From: Methanobrevibacter cuticularis
GTDB taxonomy: Archaea; Methanobacteriota; Methanobacteria; Methanobacteriales; Methanobacteriaceae
Reading direction: 5' to 3'
Length of the DNA: 64,000 nucleotides
NCBI RefSeq assembly: GCF_001639285.1
Contig: NZ_LWMW01000098.1
Coordinates: forward strand, 36,535 to 100,534
Under the pieces are notes generated by a model. It made no database searches. It had not been told where the DNA came from and worked only from the letters and a program-made list of their open reading frames with translations. Both the position numbers and the translations under genes were made by a program. Shown piece after piece: positions 55,611 through 64,000 of this stretch (its first letter is position 1; every line of letters starts with the position of its first letter).

Positions 55611-55817
55611 GAGGCTGGGTCACAACACATATTTTTAAATTTTAGCTATTTTAAAATTCTATAAAAATATTTTAAATTTTTCATATATCTTAATTTTAGT
55701 TTTAATTAATAAAATAATAATTATTAAATTTTAATTTTAATTTTAAATGAAAATTAGATTATTAAATCAAATTTAAATGAATCAAATTTTTCTTGAAAAT
55801 AATTGTGTCCCATCCTC
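55611..55817. mobile_element. MITE-like element, GAGGMTGGGWCACAA ends
   Basis: 207 bp. Left GAGGCTGGGTCACAA; the right end in reverse is GAGGATGGGACACAA (13 of 15 match). ATAT flanks both ends as a target duplication. The interior is AT-rich and noncoding. It sits between the two toxin-antitoxin pairs. Confidence 0.78.
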
Positions 55818-56061
55818 ATATGTTCTTACCATATTTTGATACACATTGTACTAATTTAGCAGGTTTTTTTTTATTTGGGAGAGAAGTTGGTAGCATACTA
55901 TATAAAATAGTGAAGTAGCTATAAAAAAGTTGTAGCTGGTGTATATTGTAGAAAAAATATGGTGTTTTTTTGTTTTTTAATTTTATCTATAGTAGCCCAA
56001 AAAAGAATTAATTATAAATATCTGTTAATATATACATTAGTATGTTAAAAAGGTGAATGAT

Positions 56062-56355
56062 ATGAGTAGTGTAATGGATAAAGTTAATCCTAATTTATTA
56101 AAAACTATTAGTAAAATAGCTAAGAGAGAAAATACTACTGAAGAAGCTATCATTAATGAATCTCTAGAAAGAACAATTGAAGAAAAAGAAATAGAGGAAG
56201 AAAAATTGAAATATCGAGTGGGCATTCCAATAGAGGTTGTTGCAGAAGAGTTTGGAGAAACACCTGAAGAATTTATTAAAAAATTACAAGAAGCCGAAGC
56301 CGAAGAAAGCATACCTTTGGATGTGGATAAGCTTGAAAAAGAACTCAGACTATAA
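56062..56355 (+). CDS. Antitoxin 2
   Basis: 97 residues from ATG 56062, just after AAAAGGTGAATGAT; a GTG at 56053 is in the ribosome site. NPNLLKTISKIAKRENTTEE and AIINESLERTIEEKE form the DNA-binding part, related to antitoxin 1 (KLASEKNTTEEAFINKSLEK). The middle is longer (GIPIEVVAEEFGETPEEFIK, a possible extra helix-turn-helix of the UPF0175 type). The end IPLDVDKLEKELRL matches antitoxin 1. It overlaps its toxin gene by 35 bp. Confidence 0.78.
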   Translation: MSSVMDKVNPNLLKTISKIAKRENTTEEAIINESLERTIEEKEIEEEKLKYRVGIPIEVVAEEFGETPEEFIKKLQEAEAEESIPLDVDKLEKELRL

Positions 56356-56617
56356 TTTAGTTATTAAACCTTCTGCTAAAAGATACTTAATTAAATTATC
56401 TAAGAAAAATAAAAAAGATTCTAAACTATTATTGAAATCCATTAAAAAAATCCCTAATAATCCATATAATTCTATTAGCCTAAAAAGTAGGGTTAATAAA
56501 GAAAGAAGAGTTAGAACTGGAGATTATAGAATTATTTTTAAAATAATTGAAGATGAAAATCCTTCTGTAATTGAAATAATTCGTATAGGTAAAAGAGCAT
56601 CTATTTATAAAAAGTAA
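56321..56617 (+). CDS. RelE/ParE-family toxin 2
   Basis: 98 residues from ATG 56321; the frame is open further upstream but only in antisense to family homology. YNLVIKPSAKRYLIKLSKKN is followed by RRVRTGDYRIIFKIIEDEN and IIRIGKRASIYKK, the RelE core and C-terminal basic end. Similar in layout to toxin 1 but clearly diverged, so the two pairs are paralogues and not a recent copy. It is intact. Confidence 0.82.
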   Translation: MWISLKKNSDYNLVIKPSAKRYLIKLSKKNKKDSKLLLKSIKKIPNNPYNSISLKSRVNKERRVRTGDYRIIFKIIEDENPSVIEIIRIGKRASIYKK

Positions 56618-56966
56618 GATTATTATTATTTTTTTATTATTGTTTTTAACTAACATTCTTAGTTTTTCATTTTTTAATTTACTTATTAGTATTTTTTAGC
56701 TATTTTTTTATAACAATGTTTTATTTTAGTTAATACTCTATCTAAGTAAAACTATTGCCAATTGTATTATAAGTATTAAAATAAAAGAAGATAATCTTCT
56801 CATTTTTTTATAAAAAATTATATATATCTTAAAATTAGAAGTAAAACTAGAAAAGAGTATTTCTATTCTTGGTGGAAACAGTTCTATTATGAGCTCCTAT
56901 TTTATTTTAAAGTGAGAAAAAACAGTATATTCCCCTTTTTATATTAACTGTGTCTTACTGCCATGT
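56618..56966. other. Spacer after toxin 2
   Basis: 349 bp, noncoding and AT-rich. It ends where homology to the transporter gene begins at GTTTAGTTTGGGATGG. I see no repeat or promoter signal of note. Confidence 0.4.
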
Positions 56967-57498
56967 TTAGTTTGGGATGGTGGTGCAATACTTTTCCCTG
57001 TTTCTTATATTATGGGAGATATAACTACTGAGATTTTTGGCTTTAAAAGGCCAAAAAAGTCATCTGGACAGCATTTGCTATGAATTTAGTCGCTGTTTTG
57101 GCATTGTTTATTGTTCAAATTTTACCCTCAAGTCCGGCTGGGGAAATCAGGTAGCATATGAAACAATTATAGGTTTTATGCCACGTATTGTCGCTGCTAG
57201 TTTGATTGCATTTGTATGTGGACAAATTCTTAATGCTTATGTTTTTGTTAAAATTAAAAAAATCACTAAAGGGAAGCATCTTTGGCAGCGGGCAACTGGT
57301 TCAAGTTTAGTTGGTGACTTGGTTGATACCATGATTTTCACCACTATTGCTTTCATTGGTACAATTTCAACCATGCAATTTTTTTGATTGTTGGTTATAG
57401 CATATATTTCAAAAATTGTTGGTGAAACATTATTATTATTACCAGTGACTTATGCTGTTATTATTTTATGTAAAAAATTGGTGGAAAATGAAACATAA
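56967..57498 (+). pseudogene. Decayed second copy of the VUT transporter gene
   Basis: DNA of about 80% identity to 53,970-54,495 in the intact gene. It lacks the first 50 codons (starts at LVWDGGAILFP), has frameshifts near 57,050 and 57,135, and an early TGA near 57,386 (MQFF). It ends at GTGGAAAATGAAACATAA, overlapping the ATG of tgt. This is probably the original upstream partner of tgt in an operon; the working transporter is now 3.5 kb upstream. Confidence 0.85.
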
Positions 57499-58738
57499 TC
57501 AACAGAATCAATTTAGTTTCGAAATTAATGCTAAAATTCCAGATGCATTAGGCAGAGCTGGTATTATTCATACTCCTAATGGTGATATTGCTACACCAAC
57601 TTTTGTGGTGGTTGGCACATATGCTAAAGTTAAGTTCTTAGAACCTTCTAAATTTCATAATATTGGTGCTCAAGCAATGATTAGCAATGGATTTCATTTA
57701 TCGAAAATTGCGGATGAAATTGAACAAGCTGGAGGTTTGTCCAAATATTCCAAATACAATTGTCCCACTATAACGGATAGTGGTGGATTTCAAGTCATGT
57801 CCTTTGGTAGTGGTTTAGGTAAGGTTATTTCGATGGATAAACGAAATATTGCTCGTGAACAATTTAAAGCAGAAAACAAAAAGCGTTTAGCAAGAGTAAC
57901 AGAAGAAGGAGTATATTTCAAGAGGAATGAAAGTCAAGAAGAAAAACTTTTCACACCAGAATATTCCATGGAATTTCAACATAAAATTGGTGCTGATATC
58001 ATCATGGCATTTGATGAATTGACTAACATTGGTGATAGTAGGAAATATAATGAAGAAGCACTTAACCGTACACATAGATGGGGAGTTCGGTGTTTAACTG
58101 AACATAAAAAATTGACTCGTGAAAGTATTGGTAAACCTTACCAAGGACTTTTTGCTGTGTTACAAGGTGCACATTATAAAGATTTACGGGAAAAAGCTGC
58201 TCGTGAATTAGGAGCAATGGATTTTGATGGATATGGTTTAGGTGGTGCCTTTGAAAAAGAACATCTATCAGATATTTTGTTTTGGACGAATTCGATTTTG
58301 CCAGAATCAAAACCTCGACACCTCCTTGGTCTTTCCAAACCAGATGATATTTTTGCTGGAGTAGAAAATGGATGTGACACTTTTGATTGTGTGGCACCAA
58401 CTCGAGAGGCAAGGCACGGAAAAGTTTACACTCTGGATGGAGATATTAATCTAAGAAATGCAAAATTTGCAGATGATCCATTGAATTTGTTTAAGGGTTG
58501 TGAGTGTCCAACTTGTAAATCTCATTACACACGAGGGGAAATTCGCAAATTACTAAAAAATAAAGATGGTTTAAAAAATGAAAAACAAATTGTTGCAGAT
58601 AAACAACTTGCTATACAACTTATAACAATTCATAATGTCTATTTCATTATTAAACTCACCCAACAAATCCGTCAATCTATTATGGATGGAAACTTTTTTA
58701 ATTTCCGTGACAAATGGTTAAAAAGATATTATAAATAG
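57488..58738 (+). CDS. tgt: tRNA-guanine transglycosylase, bacterial type
   Basis: 416 residues from ATG 57488. The enzyme swaps a guanine in tRNA for a 7-deazaguanine base. TDSGGFQVMSFGSG (about 95) contains the catalytic Asp region. FDELTNIG, FAVLQGAHYKDLR and FDGYGLGGAFEKEHL follow, with a second Asp in CVAPTREARHGK. The zinc site is CECPTC plus His in ITIHN. There is no C-terminal PUA domain as in archaeal ArcTGT (usually over 500 residues), so it is of bacterial type and probably acquired. The base pocket GGAFEKE differs from the usual GGLAVGE, so substrate preference is open. Confidence 0.88.
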   Translation: MKHNQQNQFSFEINAKIPDALGRAGIIHTPNGDIATPTFVVVGTYAKVKFLEPSKFHNIGAQAMISNGFHLSKIADEIEQAGGLSKYSKYNCPTITDSGGFQVMSFGSGLGKVISMDKRNIAREQFKAENKKRLARVTEEGVYFKRNESQEEKLFTPEYSMEFQHKIGADIIMAFDELTNIGDSRKYNEEALNRTHRWGVRCLTEHKKLTRESIGKPYQGLFAVLQGAHYKDLREKAARELGAMDFDGYGLGGAFEKEHLSDILFWTNSILPESKPRHLLGLSKPDDIFAGVENGCDTFDCVAPTREARHGKVYTLDGDINLRNAKFADDPLNLFKGCECPTCKSHYTRGEIRKLLKNKDGLKNEKQIVADKQLAIQLITIHNVYFIIKLTQQIRQSIMDGNFFNFRDKWLKRYYK

Positions 58739-58794
58739 GCTAAAACTTCAAACCATGAAATAGTAAATTATGATAAAATAGAAGTCTTAATTTA

Positions 58795-59048
58795 AAGTAA
58801 ATATGACATGGTTAAAGTAAATAAAACTTAATTTAAAGTAAATATGGCGTGGTTAAAGTAAATAAAACTTAATTTAAAGTAAATATGGCGTGGTTAAAGT
58901 AAATAAAACTTAATTTAAAGTAAATATGGCGTGGTTAAAGTAAATAAAACTTAATTTAAAGTAAATAGGAAAACAATGAAAAACTATATAAAGTATATAT
59001 GATATGGTTAAAGTAAATAAAACTTAATTTAAAGTAAATAGGAAAACA
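58795..59048. repeat. 41-bp tandem repeat that copies the next gene's start
   Basis: Units of TAATTTAAAGTAAATATGGC followed by GTGGTTAAAGTAAATAAAAC, about five. The last unit includes GGAAAACAATGAAAAACTAT, which recurs at the real start of the flavoprotein gene. The upstream copy (58,976) gives only a short open frame. Confidence 0.85.
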
Positions 59049-60419
59049 ATGAAAAACTATAAAGTAGCTATTATAGGCGGAGGACCAGCTGGAATGATGG
59101 CCGCAATATCCACTGCACAAGAACTAAAAGGGAAAAGTAATGTAGTTGTTATTGAAAAAAATGAAAGTTTAGGAAAAAAACTACTCTTAACTGGAGGAGG
59201 TAGGTGTAATATAACGAACTTATCTCATATAAAAAAATTTCTAGGTAAATTTGAAAAAGAAGATAAACTTTTCCTAAAGCATGCTTTTTACACATTTGAT
59301 AACAAAAAACTACTTTCTCTTTTTGAATCAGAAGGATTAGAGTTTAAAGAAGAAGAGAACCATAAGTGTTTTCCAATCACTGATGATTCAAATTCAATAT
59401 TAAAGATACTAAAAGATTATTTAGATGAATTAAATGTAGATATTTTAGTAAAGAATTCTGTAAAATATATAATCAATAATAATGAAAAAAAAGATAATTT
59501 CATTAAAAAAAATATTTTTAAAATTAAAACAGAAAAAGAAACAATATATGCAGAAAAAGTAATATTAGCTACAGGAGGAATTAGTTATCCTCAAACTGGT
59601 TCAACAGGGGATGGATACAAAATAGCTGCTGATTTTGGTCATTCTTTAATTACTCCTAAACCAGGACTTATCTCTCTTAATGTTGAAAATAGCTATTTTA
59701 AACATTTATCAGGAATAACTTTTGAAAATATCGAAGTTTCATTCAAAACCAAAGGAAAAACTATTAAAACCAAAGGGAATGTTTTAATTACTCATTCTGG
59801 ATTATCTGGACCAGCTATTTTAGATATAAGTAATTATATAGTTGAAAATATTGACAAAGAGGGGATTATTGATAAAAATAATGTTAATATTGAAAATAAC
59901 AATCAAAATGATTTTTATAATGATTTTAACTATGATAACACATTTTTTGAAAATGTATTTGTTTCTTTAGATTTAATTCCTGATTTGAACAAAGAAGAAT
60001 TAAATGAAAAGATGACAAAGGATTCTCAAGCTAATGGAAAAACAATGGTAAAAAATTATATGAAATATTATCTAAAAAATCGTTTTATTGATTCTTTTTT
60101 AAACATGATTGAAGTAAGTGGGAATAAAACACTGAGCAATATGACAAAAAATGATAAAAATAAAATAATAGCTAATTTGAAAGATTTAAATGTAAAAATA
60201 AACGGCATAATGCCTAAAGAAACATCTATGATTACTTGTGGTGGAATTAAAACAAATGAAATAAATTCAAAAACCATGAAATCAAAGTTATGCAATGGTC
60301 TTTATTTTGCAGGTGAATTGATTGAGTCATATGGTCCAACTGGAGGATATAATCTTCAAATAGCTTTTTCAACCGGATTTTTAGCTGGAAAATCAGTTGC
60401 TGATTCTATAAAAAATTAA
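59049..60419 (+). CDS. BaiN/HI0933-like FAD-dependent oxidoreductase
   Basis: 456 residues. The FAD-binding dinucleotide fold is VAIIGGGPAGMMAA (5-18). The family motif GKKLLLTGGGRCNITNL lies at about 42-58, VILATGGISYPQTGSTGDG near 173 and the C-terminal GPTGGYNLQIAFSTGFLAG near 430. These flavoproteins are widespread; the named member BaiN acts on bile-acid intermediates, but the substrate here is unknown. An Asn-rich insertion (about 275-305) is a local expansion. The start follows GGAAAACA. Its initiation region is duplicated upstream in the tandem repeat. Confidence 0.88.
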   Translation: MKNYKVAIIGGGPAGMMAAISTAQELKGKSNVVVIEKNESLGKKLLLTGGGRCNITNLSHIKKFLGKFEKEDKLFLKHAFYTFDNKKLLSLFESEGLEFKEEENHKCFPITDDSNSILKILKDYLDELNVDILVKNSVKYIINNNEKKDNFIKKNIFKIKTEKETIYAEKVILATGGISYPQTGSTGDGYKIAADFGHSLITPKPGLISLNVENSYFKHLSGITFENIEVSFKTKGKTIKTKGNVLITHSGLSGPAILDISNYIVENIDKEGIIDKNNVNIENNNQNDFYNDFNYDNTFFENVFVSLDLIPDLNKEELNEKMTKDSQANGKTMVKNYMKYYLKNRFIDSFLNMIEVSGNKTLSNMTKNDKNKIIANLKDLNVKINGIMPKETSMITCGGIKTNEINSKTMKSKLCNGLYFAGELIESYGPTGGYNLQIAFSTGFLAGKSVADSIKN

Positions 60420-60798
60420 AATATTAATCACCAATATTAAATAATTCAAATAAATGATTTAATGGATCTATTATAAATGAAAATAATAGATATAAAATTT
60501 CTAATTTTGTAATTGTAGTTTGTAATAAATTTCTATAAACTATTAATCAATAATTTAATTCTTCTAAACATAATAACGATAATAACAATAACAATAACAA
60601 TAACAATAATAATAATAATAATAATTTCTTCATTAAAAAAGTCATATTAAAATTATTAATTGTATTTAAATATATAGTATAACAAGGACAATTTAATATC
60701 AAATATAATAATAAACATTAATATCAATATTAATATAAAATTAAATAATAATTATTTGTAATCATTGAATTTAAATAGAAATATTAAAAAGTGATAAA
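60420..60798. repeat. Spacer with an AATAAC/AAT microsatellite
   Basis: 379 bp without a gene. 60,570-60,622 is a run of AATAAC and AAT units (ATAACAATAACAATAACAAT type). It ends about 180 bp before cbiC. Confidence 0.8.
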
Positions 60799-61428
60799 AT
60801 GTTCATGGGTGCATCAACGAAACAAGGGCATGAAATAGCTGAGAAAAGTAGAGAAATAGTTAAATCTCTCATTGGGGATAAAATAGAAGGATTAAGCCCT
60901 GGAGAGCAGGATATAATAGAAAGAATTGTTCATTCAACAGCTGATCCTGAATATGCTGATCTTGTAGCTATTAGTCCAACCTTTCTAGAGGAAAGTTTAA
61001 AATCTTTAAAAAACGGTGAAGATATATTAACTGATATAAACATGGTAAAAGCAGGAATAACTCAATATGATGGAAATGTTGAATGTTTTATTAAAAATGA
61101 AGAAGTAATAAATATAGCTAAAAAGAATAAAATAACAAGGGCAGCTGCAGCTATTCAATACGCTTCAAACATAGGTTTTGAAGGAATAATAGCTATTGGA
61201 AATGCCCCAACGGCTCTTTATAAAGCTATTGATCTTTTTGAAAGAGATGAACTTGATGTTAAATCCATTGTAGGGGTTCCAGTTGGCTTTGTGGGAGCTG
61301 CTGATTCAAAAGAAGCTTTGCAAAAAAATAAAATTCCAAATATCATCATAAAGGGGCCAAAAGGTGGAACTCCTGTATGTTGTGCTATTATGAACTCACT
61401 TATTCAAACCATGAAGAAGAATAAATGA
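60799..61428 (+). CDS. cbiC: Precorrin-8X/cobalt-precorrin-8 methylmutase
   Basis: 209 residues. Moves a methyl group from C11 to C12 to give (cob)yrinic acid in cobamide synthesis. The catalytic His lies in ERIVHSTADPEYADL (about 46-60). TDINMVKAGI (about 80), AIGNAPTALYKAID (about 133) and the C-terminal GVPVGFVGAADSKE and GPKGGTPVCCAIMNSLIQ are family signatures. AAAGTGATAA precedes the ATG. A short tandem-repeat spacer separates it from hemL, which supplies the tetrapyrrole precursor, so the neighbourhood is thematically linked. Length is normal. Confidence 0.94.
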   Translation: MFMGASTKQGHEIAEKSREIVKSLIGDKIEGLSPGEQDIIERIVHSTADPEYADLVAISPTFLEESLKSLKNGEDILTDINMVKAGITQYDGNVECFIKNEEVINIAKKNKITRAAAAIQYASNIGFEGIIAIGNAPTALYKAIDLFERDELDVKSIVGVPVGFVGAADSKEALQKNKIPNIIIKGPKGGTPVCCAIMNSLIQTMKKNK

Positions 61429-61451
61429 AGCTTTCATCAAGCAAAACAATT

Positions 61452-61626
61452 GAATTATTAAATTTATTAAAATAATAAATAAAATATTTTATCTGTGATA
61501 AGATGAATTTATTTTGAATATTAAATTTATTAAAATAATAAATAAAATCTTTTATCTGTGATAAGATGAATTTATTTTGAATATTAAATTTATTAAAATA
61601 ACAATTTTTAATCTGTGATAAGATGA
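61452..61626. repeat. 63-bp tandem repeat that copies the hemL start
   Basis: Two full units and one partial. Each holds ATCTGTGATAAGATGAATTT, i.e. the hemL ribosome site and start codon. In the two upstream copies the ATG opens only MNLF and stop. The third continues into hemL. Confidence 0.88.
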
Positions 61627-62888
61627 ATTCAAAAGAATTATTTAAAGAATCTAAAAAATATTTACCTGGGGGAGTTGATTCTCCTGTTCGTGCATTTAAA
61701 CCGAATCCTTTCTTTGTAGAAAGAGCAAAAGGTTCTAAGATATGGGATGTAGATGGAAATTTATATATAGATCATTGTTTGGCTTATGGACCTTTAATAT
61801 TAGGTCATTGTAATTCTAAAATCATTGAAGATGTATATAAGCAAATTCAAAATGGAAGTAGCTATGGGGCACCTACAGAAAATGAAATAACCCTAGCTAA
61901 AATGGTAATAGGTAGGGTTCCTTGTGCAGAAATGGTGAGATTTGTAAATTCTGGAACTGAAGCTACCATGAGTGCCATAAGATTAGCTAGGGGATATACC
62001 CAAAAAAATAAAATAATAAAATTTAGTGGTAGTTATCATGGAGCACATGATTATGTTCTAGTAAAATCAGGCTCAGGAGCAGCTACATTGCCAGATTCTC
62101 TTGGAATTCCAGAAGATACTACAAAAAATACTCTATCTGTTCCTTTTAATGATCAAACGGCCTTAAGTAATTTAATTGCCAGAGAGAAAGACGAAATAGC
62201 TGCAATTATTGTAGAGCCTGTTATGGGGAATATTGGATGTGTGGAACCTAAAGAAGGATTTTTAGAGTTCTTAAGAGAAATTACAGAAAAAAATAACATC
62301 ATATTAATTTTTGATGAAGTAATCACAGGTTTTAGACTTTCAGTTGGAGGAGCTCAGACTCATTACTCTGTAACACCAGATTTGGTCACATTTGGAAAAA
62401 TACTTGGTGGAGGCTATCCAATCGGAGCCTTTGCAGGGAAAAGGGAGTTAATGGAAATGATTGCTCCATCAGGATCAGTTTATCAAGCTGGAACTTTTAA
62501 TGGAAATCCAGTATCTGTAGCTGCTGGAATTTCAGCTTTGAATCAACTAGATCATAGTTTCTACAATGAATTAAATAAAAAAGGAGATTATTTAAGAAAT
62601 CAAATATCTGAAACTATATATAACTTGGATTTAAACCTTCAAACTGTAGGACTTAGTTCAATGTTTCAAATATATTTCAATGAAAATCCAATTTTAAATT
62701 ATGAAGATGCCAAGAAATCAGACACAGAAAAATTCTTAGTGTATTTTAGAGAATTAATGAAAAATGGTGTTTTCATTCCTCCAAGCCAATTTGAATGTAA
62801 TTTTATTTCTAATGCTCATAATTATGAAGATTTAGAAAAAGTAGTAATAGCTATTGAAAATTCATTAAAAATAGCTTGGAATAAATAA
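61623..62888 (+). CDS. hemL: Glutamate-1-semialdehyde 2,1-aminomutase
   Basis: 421 residues. PLP enzyme that makes 5-aminolevulinate in the C5 pathway, feeding F430, corrinoids and siroheme. [19 protein letters not shown] opens the protein. [20 protein letters not shown] [19 protein letters not shown] (about 117) and [10 protein letters not shown] (about 228) bind PLP, and the Schiff-base Lys is in [19 protein letters not shown] (about 258). Length is as in bacteria and other methanogens. The start is one of three tandem copies of its own initiation region; only this one is joined to the gene. Confidence 0.96.
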   Translation: MNSKELFKESKKYLPGGVDSPVRAFKPNPFFVERAKGSKIWDVDGNLYIDHCLAYGPLILGHCNSKIIEDVYKQIQNGSSYGAPTENEITLAKMVIGRVPCAEMVRFVNSGTEATMSAIRLARGYTQKNKIIKFSGSYHGAHDYVLVKSGSGAATLPDSLGIPEDTTKNTLSVPFNDQTALSNLIAREKDEIAAIIVEPVMGNIGCVEPKEGFLEFLREITEKNNIILIFDEVITGFRLSVGGAQTHYSVTPDLVTFGKILGGGYPIGAFAGKRELMEMIAPSGSVYQAGTFNGNPVSVAAGISALNQLDHSFYNELNKKGDYLRNQISETIYNLDLNLQTVGLSSMFQIYFNENPILNYEDAKKSDTEKFLVYFRELMKNGVFIPPSQFECNFISNAHNYEDLEKVVIAIENSLKIAWNK

Positions 62889-62942
62889 TAATACTAATAA
62901 TCTTAATAATAATTACAATAGCTATTAATAATAGAATATAAC

Positions 62943-63150
62943 GAGTCTTGATCAAAAGTCAAAGTTCTAGAAAAATAATTAAAAATAATTCTTATATTTA
63001 TTACTTGAATTTAATGTGATTAGTGAATTTAGATTAATTTTTATAAATAATAGCTATTTAAATTTTAATCAATGTTTTAAAATGAAAAATAATCATTGAA
63101 ATTCAAAATAAAGAAATTCAATTTGTGCAAAAAGACTTTTGACCATGACT
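62943..63150. mobile_element. Candidate MITE with AGTCnTGnTCAAAAGTC ends
   Basis: Left GAGTCTTGATCAAAAGTC; the right end in reverse is AAGTCATGGTCAAAAGTC (15 of 18 match). About 208 bp, noncoding, containing an AATAGCTATT palindrome. No clear target duplication. Confidence 0.5.
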
Positions 63151-63987
63151 TAGATCATGGACTTCTTTTTATTAATTCACTAATTCATTATATTATTTAC
63201 TTAAAAATTCTCATAAATTTAAGCTTTAGGATTTTTATAAAAATCTTTTAGAAATTCTTAAAAACTTGTTATAAAATTATGACTCATAAGTTTTAATTAT
63301 AACCTTATAAATTTTTGAGTAAACCCAATATACTCCTTTTTTGTTTCATTCTACCATTAATTTTTCTATATGTGATTATTAGTACTTTTTTCTAATCTTT
63401 TTTTTTTGTTAAGTGTCATGTGTTGTTTTTTCATAATCTTTTTTGGGGGATTGTGTGGATGTTCTTATTCTAAAATGAGATTTTTTTTCGCGTTTTGGAT
63501 GAAATATTGTGAAAACTAGGATAAATTATATGTTTATAGCTCATTTTTTTCATAAAGTTTTTTTTATGATAGTATTATAAATGAAATGATGGGTGGGAAT
63601 TGGGTGTGGGGGTTAGGTAGGTTGTTTTTGTATTATGTTGTTTTTTTGTATTTATTTTTGTGTTTTTTTGTTTGTGTGTTCTTTATATGTTTAGGGGGGG
63701 GGGGGTAGTCTATGGTTTTTGTTCTAAGTTGTGTTGTGTTTTTGTTTTTGTTTTGGGGTGTGTAGAAGTGATATCTTTATATATGGGTAATTGCTATAAG
63801 TATGTTTGTCCAGTGGTTAAAAGTTAATAGTTTAATAGGATACTAACTGTTCTTTAGATGACTAACAAGTTTTTTTATTTATTAATTAATAAGATATGGT
63901 TAGTAGTTGATTGTTAAGTGTTCTTAGTTTTTAATAGCTGGATGGTATGTTGAGATATTATATTTTAATGATGAGGTGAAAGATATT
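63151..63987. other. GT-rich spacer near the window end
   Basis: Between 63,360 and 63,790 the plus strand is strongly enriched in G and T, unlike the rest of the window. It contains a run of 12 G. A weak open frame runs from ATG 63586 (MMGGNWVWGLGRLFLYYVV) into the G run and stops at a TAG right after it; with 13 G the frame would stay open to about 63,829. No ribosome site supports it, so I do not call it a gene. Confidence 0.4.
63694..63705 (+). repeat. Run of 12 G
   Basis: Twelve consecutive G, the second such tract in the window after the one in mod. It lies about 280 bp before the gene start at 63,988. Confidence 0.95.
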
Positions 63988-64000
63988 ATGAATAAGTTTA
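63988..64000 (+). CDS. Start of a gene that runs off the window
   Basis: ATG AAT AAG TTT follows GAGGTGA with a 9-base spacer, a strong ribosome site. Only four codons are visible (MNKF), so the product cannot be told. The basic start would fit a signal peptide. Confidence 0.55.

Overview
The window looks like chromosome from a methanogenic archaeon of the order Methanobacteriales, most probably Methanobrevibacter or a close relative. The base composition is very AT-rich. The gene set fits: sn-glycerol-1-phosphate dehydrogenase for archaeal lipids, CofC for coenzyme F420, cyclic 2,3-diphosphoglycerate synthetase, archaeal-type ProRS and AspRS, small archaeal UPF0179 and UPF0058 proteins, corrin-ring enzymes and several large adhesin-like surface proteins. 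Housekeeping genes stand as islands (0.4-5.6, 21-25.7, 46.9-53.5 and 57.5-62.9 kb) in long spacers built mostly from locus-specific tandem repeats of about 40-80 bp.

Region by region. 0.4-5.6 kb: cofC, proS, then egsA, a UPF0179 gene and rpiA. 5.6-11 kb: an accessory zone with six dispersed copies of a 37-nt CRISPR-like repeat; transposase, JAMM-like and other gene fragments are cut off at the repeat edges, two copies form a one-spacer mini-array, and one interval carries an intact three-gene operon ending in a HEPN protein. 11-13.7 kb: a PIN remnant, a secreted Cys-rich protein and an AAA ATPase. 14-18.8 kb: a type III restriction-modification operon whose mod gene has a run of 13 G near its start and appears to be switched out of frame. 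19-20.7 kb: MITE-like elements and a zinc-finger protein. 21-25.7 kb: cbiF, a DUF166-ferredoxin protein, two pilin-like proteins and an alpha/beta hydrolase.

25.7-45 kb: three intact adhesin-like genes and one decayed one, toxin-antitoxin pairs (RHH/RelE, VapBC), a DinD-like gene in two pieces separated by a PIN-GNAT-EVE plus ASCH gene pair and tRNA-Arg(CCU), a transposase remnant and a ProC-like gene. 45-53.5 kb: two PRC-barrel proteins, an HExxH protein, cpgS, a UPF0058 gene, hisD and aspS. 53.8-58.7 kb: a partly duplicated block holding a VUT-family (YhhQ-like) transporter, two RHH/RelE pairs, a decayed second transporter copy and a bacterial-type tRNA-guanine transglycosylase, which together suggest uptake and use of a queuosine-type base. 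59-62.9 kb: a BaiN-like flavoprotein, cbiC and hemL. The window ends in a GT-rich spacer with a run of 12 G and the first codons of another gene.

Themes that link the region: tetrapyrrole synthesis is spread out (cbiF, cbiC, hemL). At least six small terminal-inverted-repeat element families occupy spacers. A palindrome, AATAGCTATT, recurs far more often than composition predicts. The most unusual signals are the phase-variable type III mod gene, the CRISPR-like repeats bounding gene fragments, and the PIN-GNAT-EVE/ASCH pair. All functions are read from sequence and family knowledge; no database search was run.
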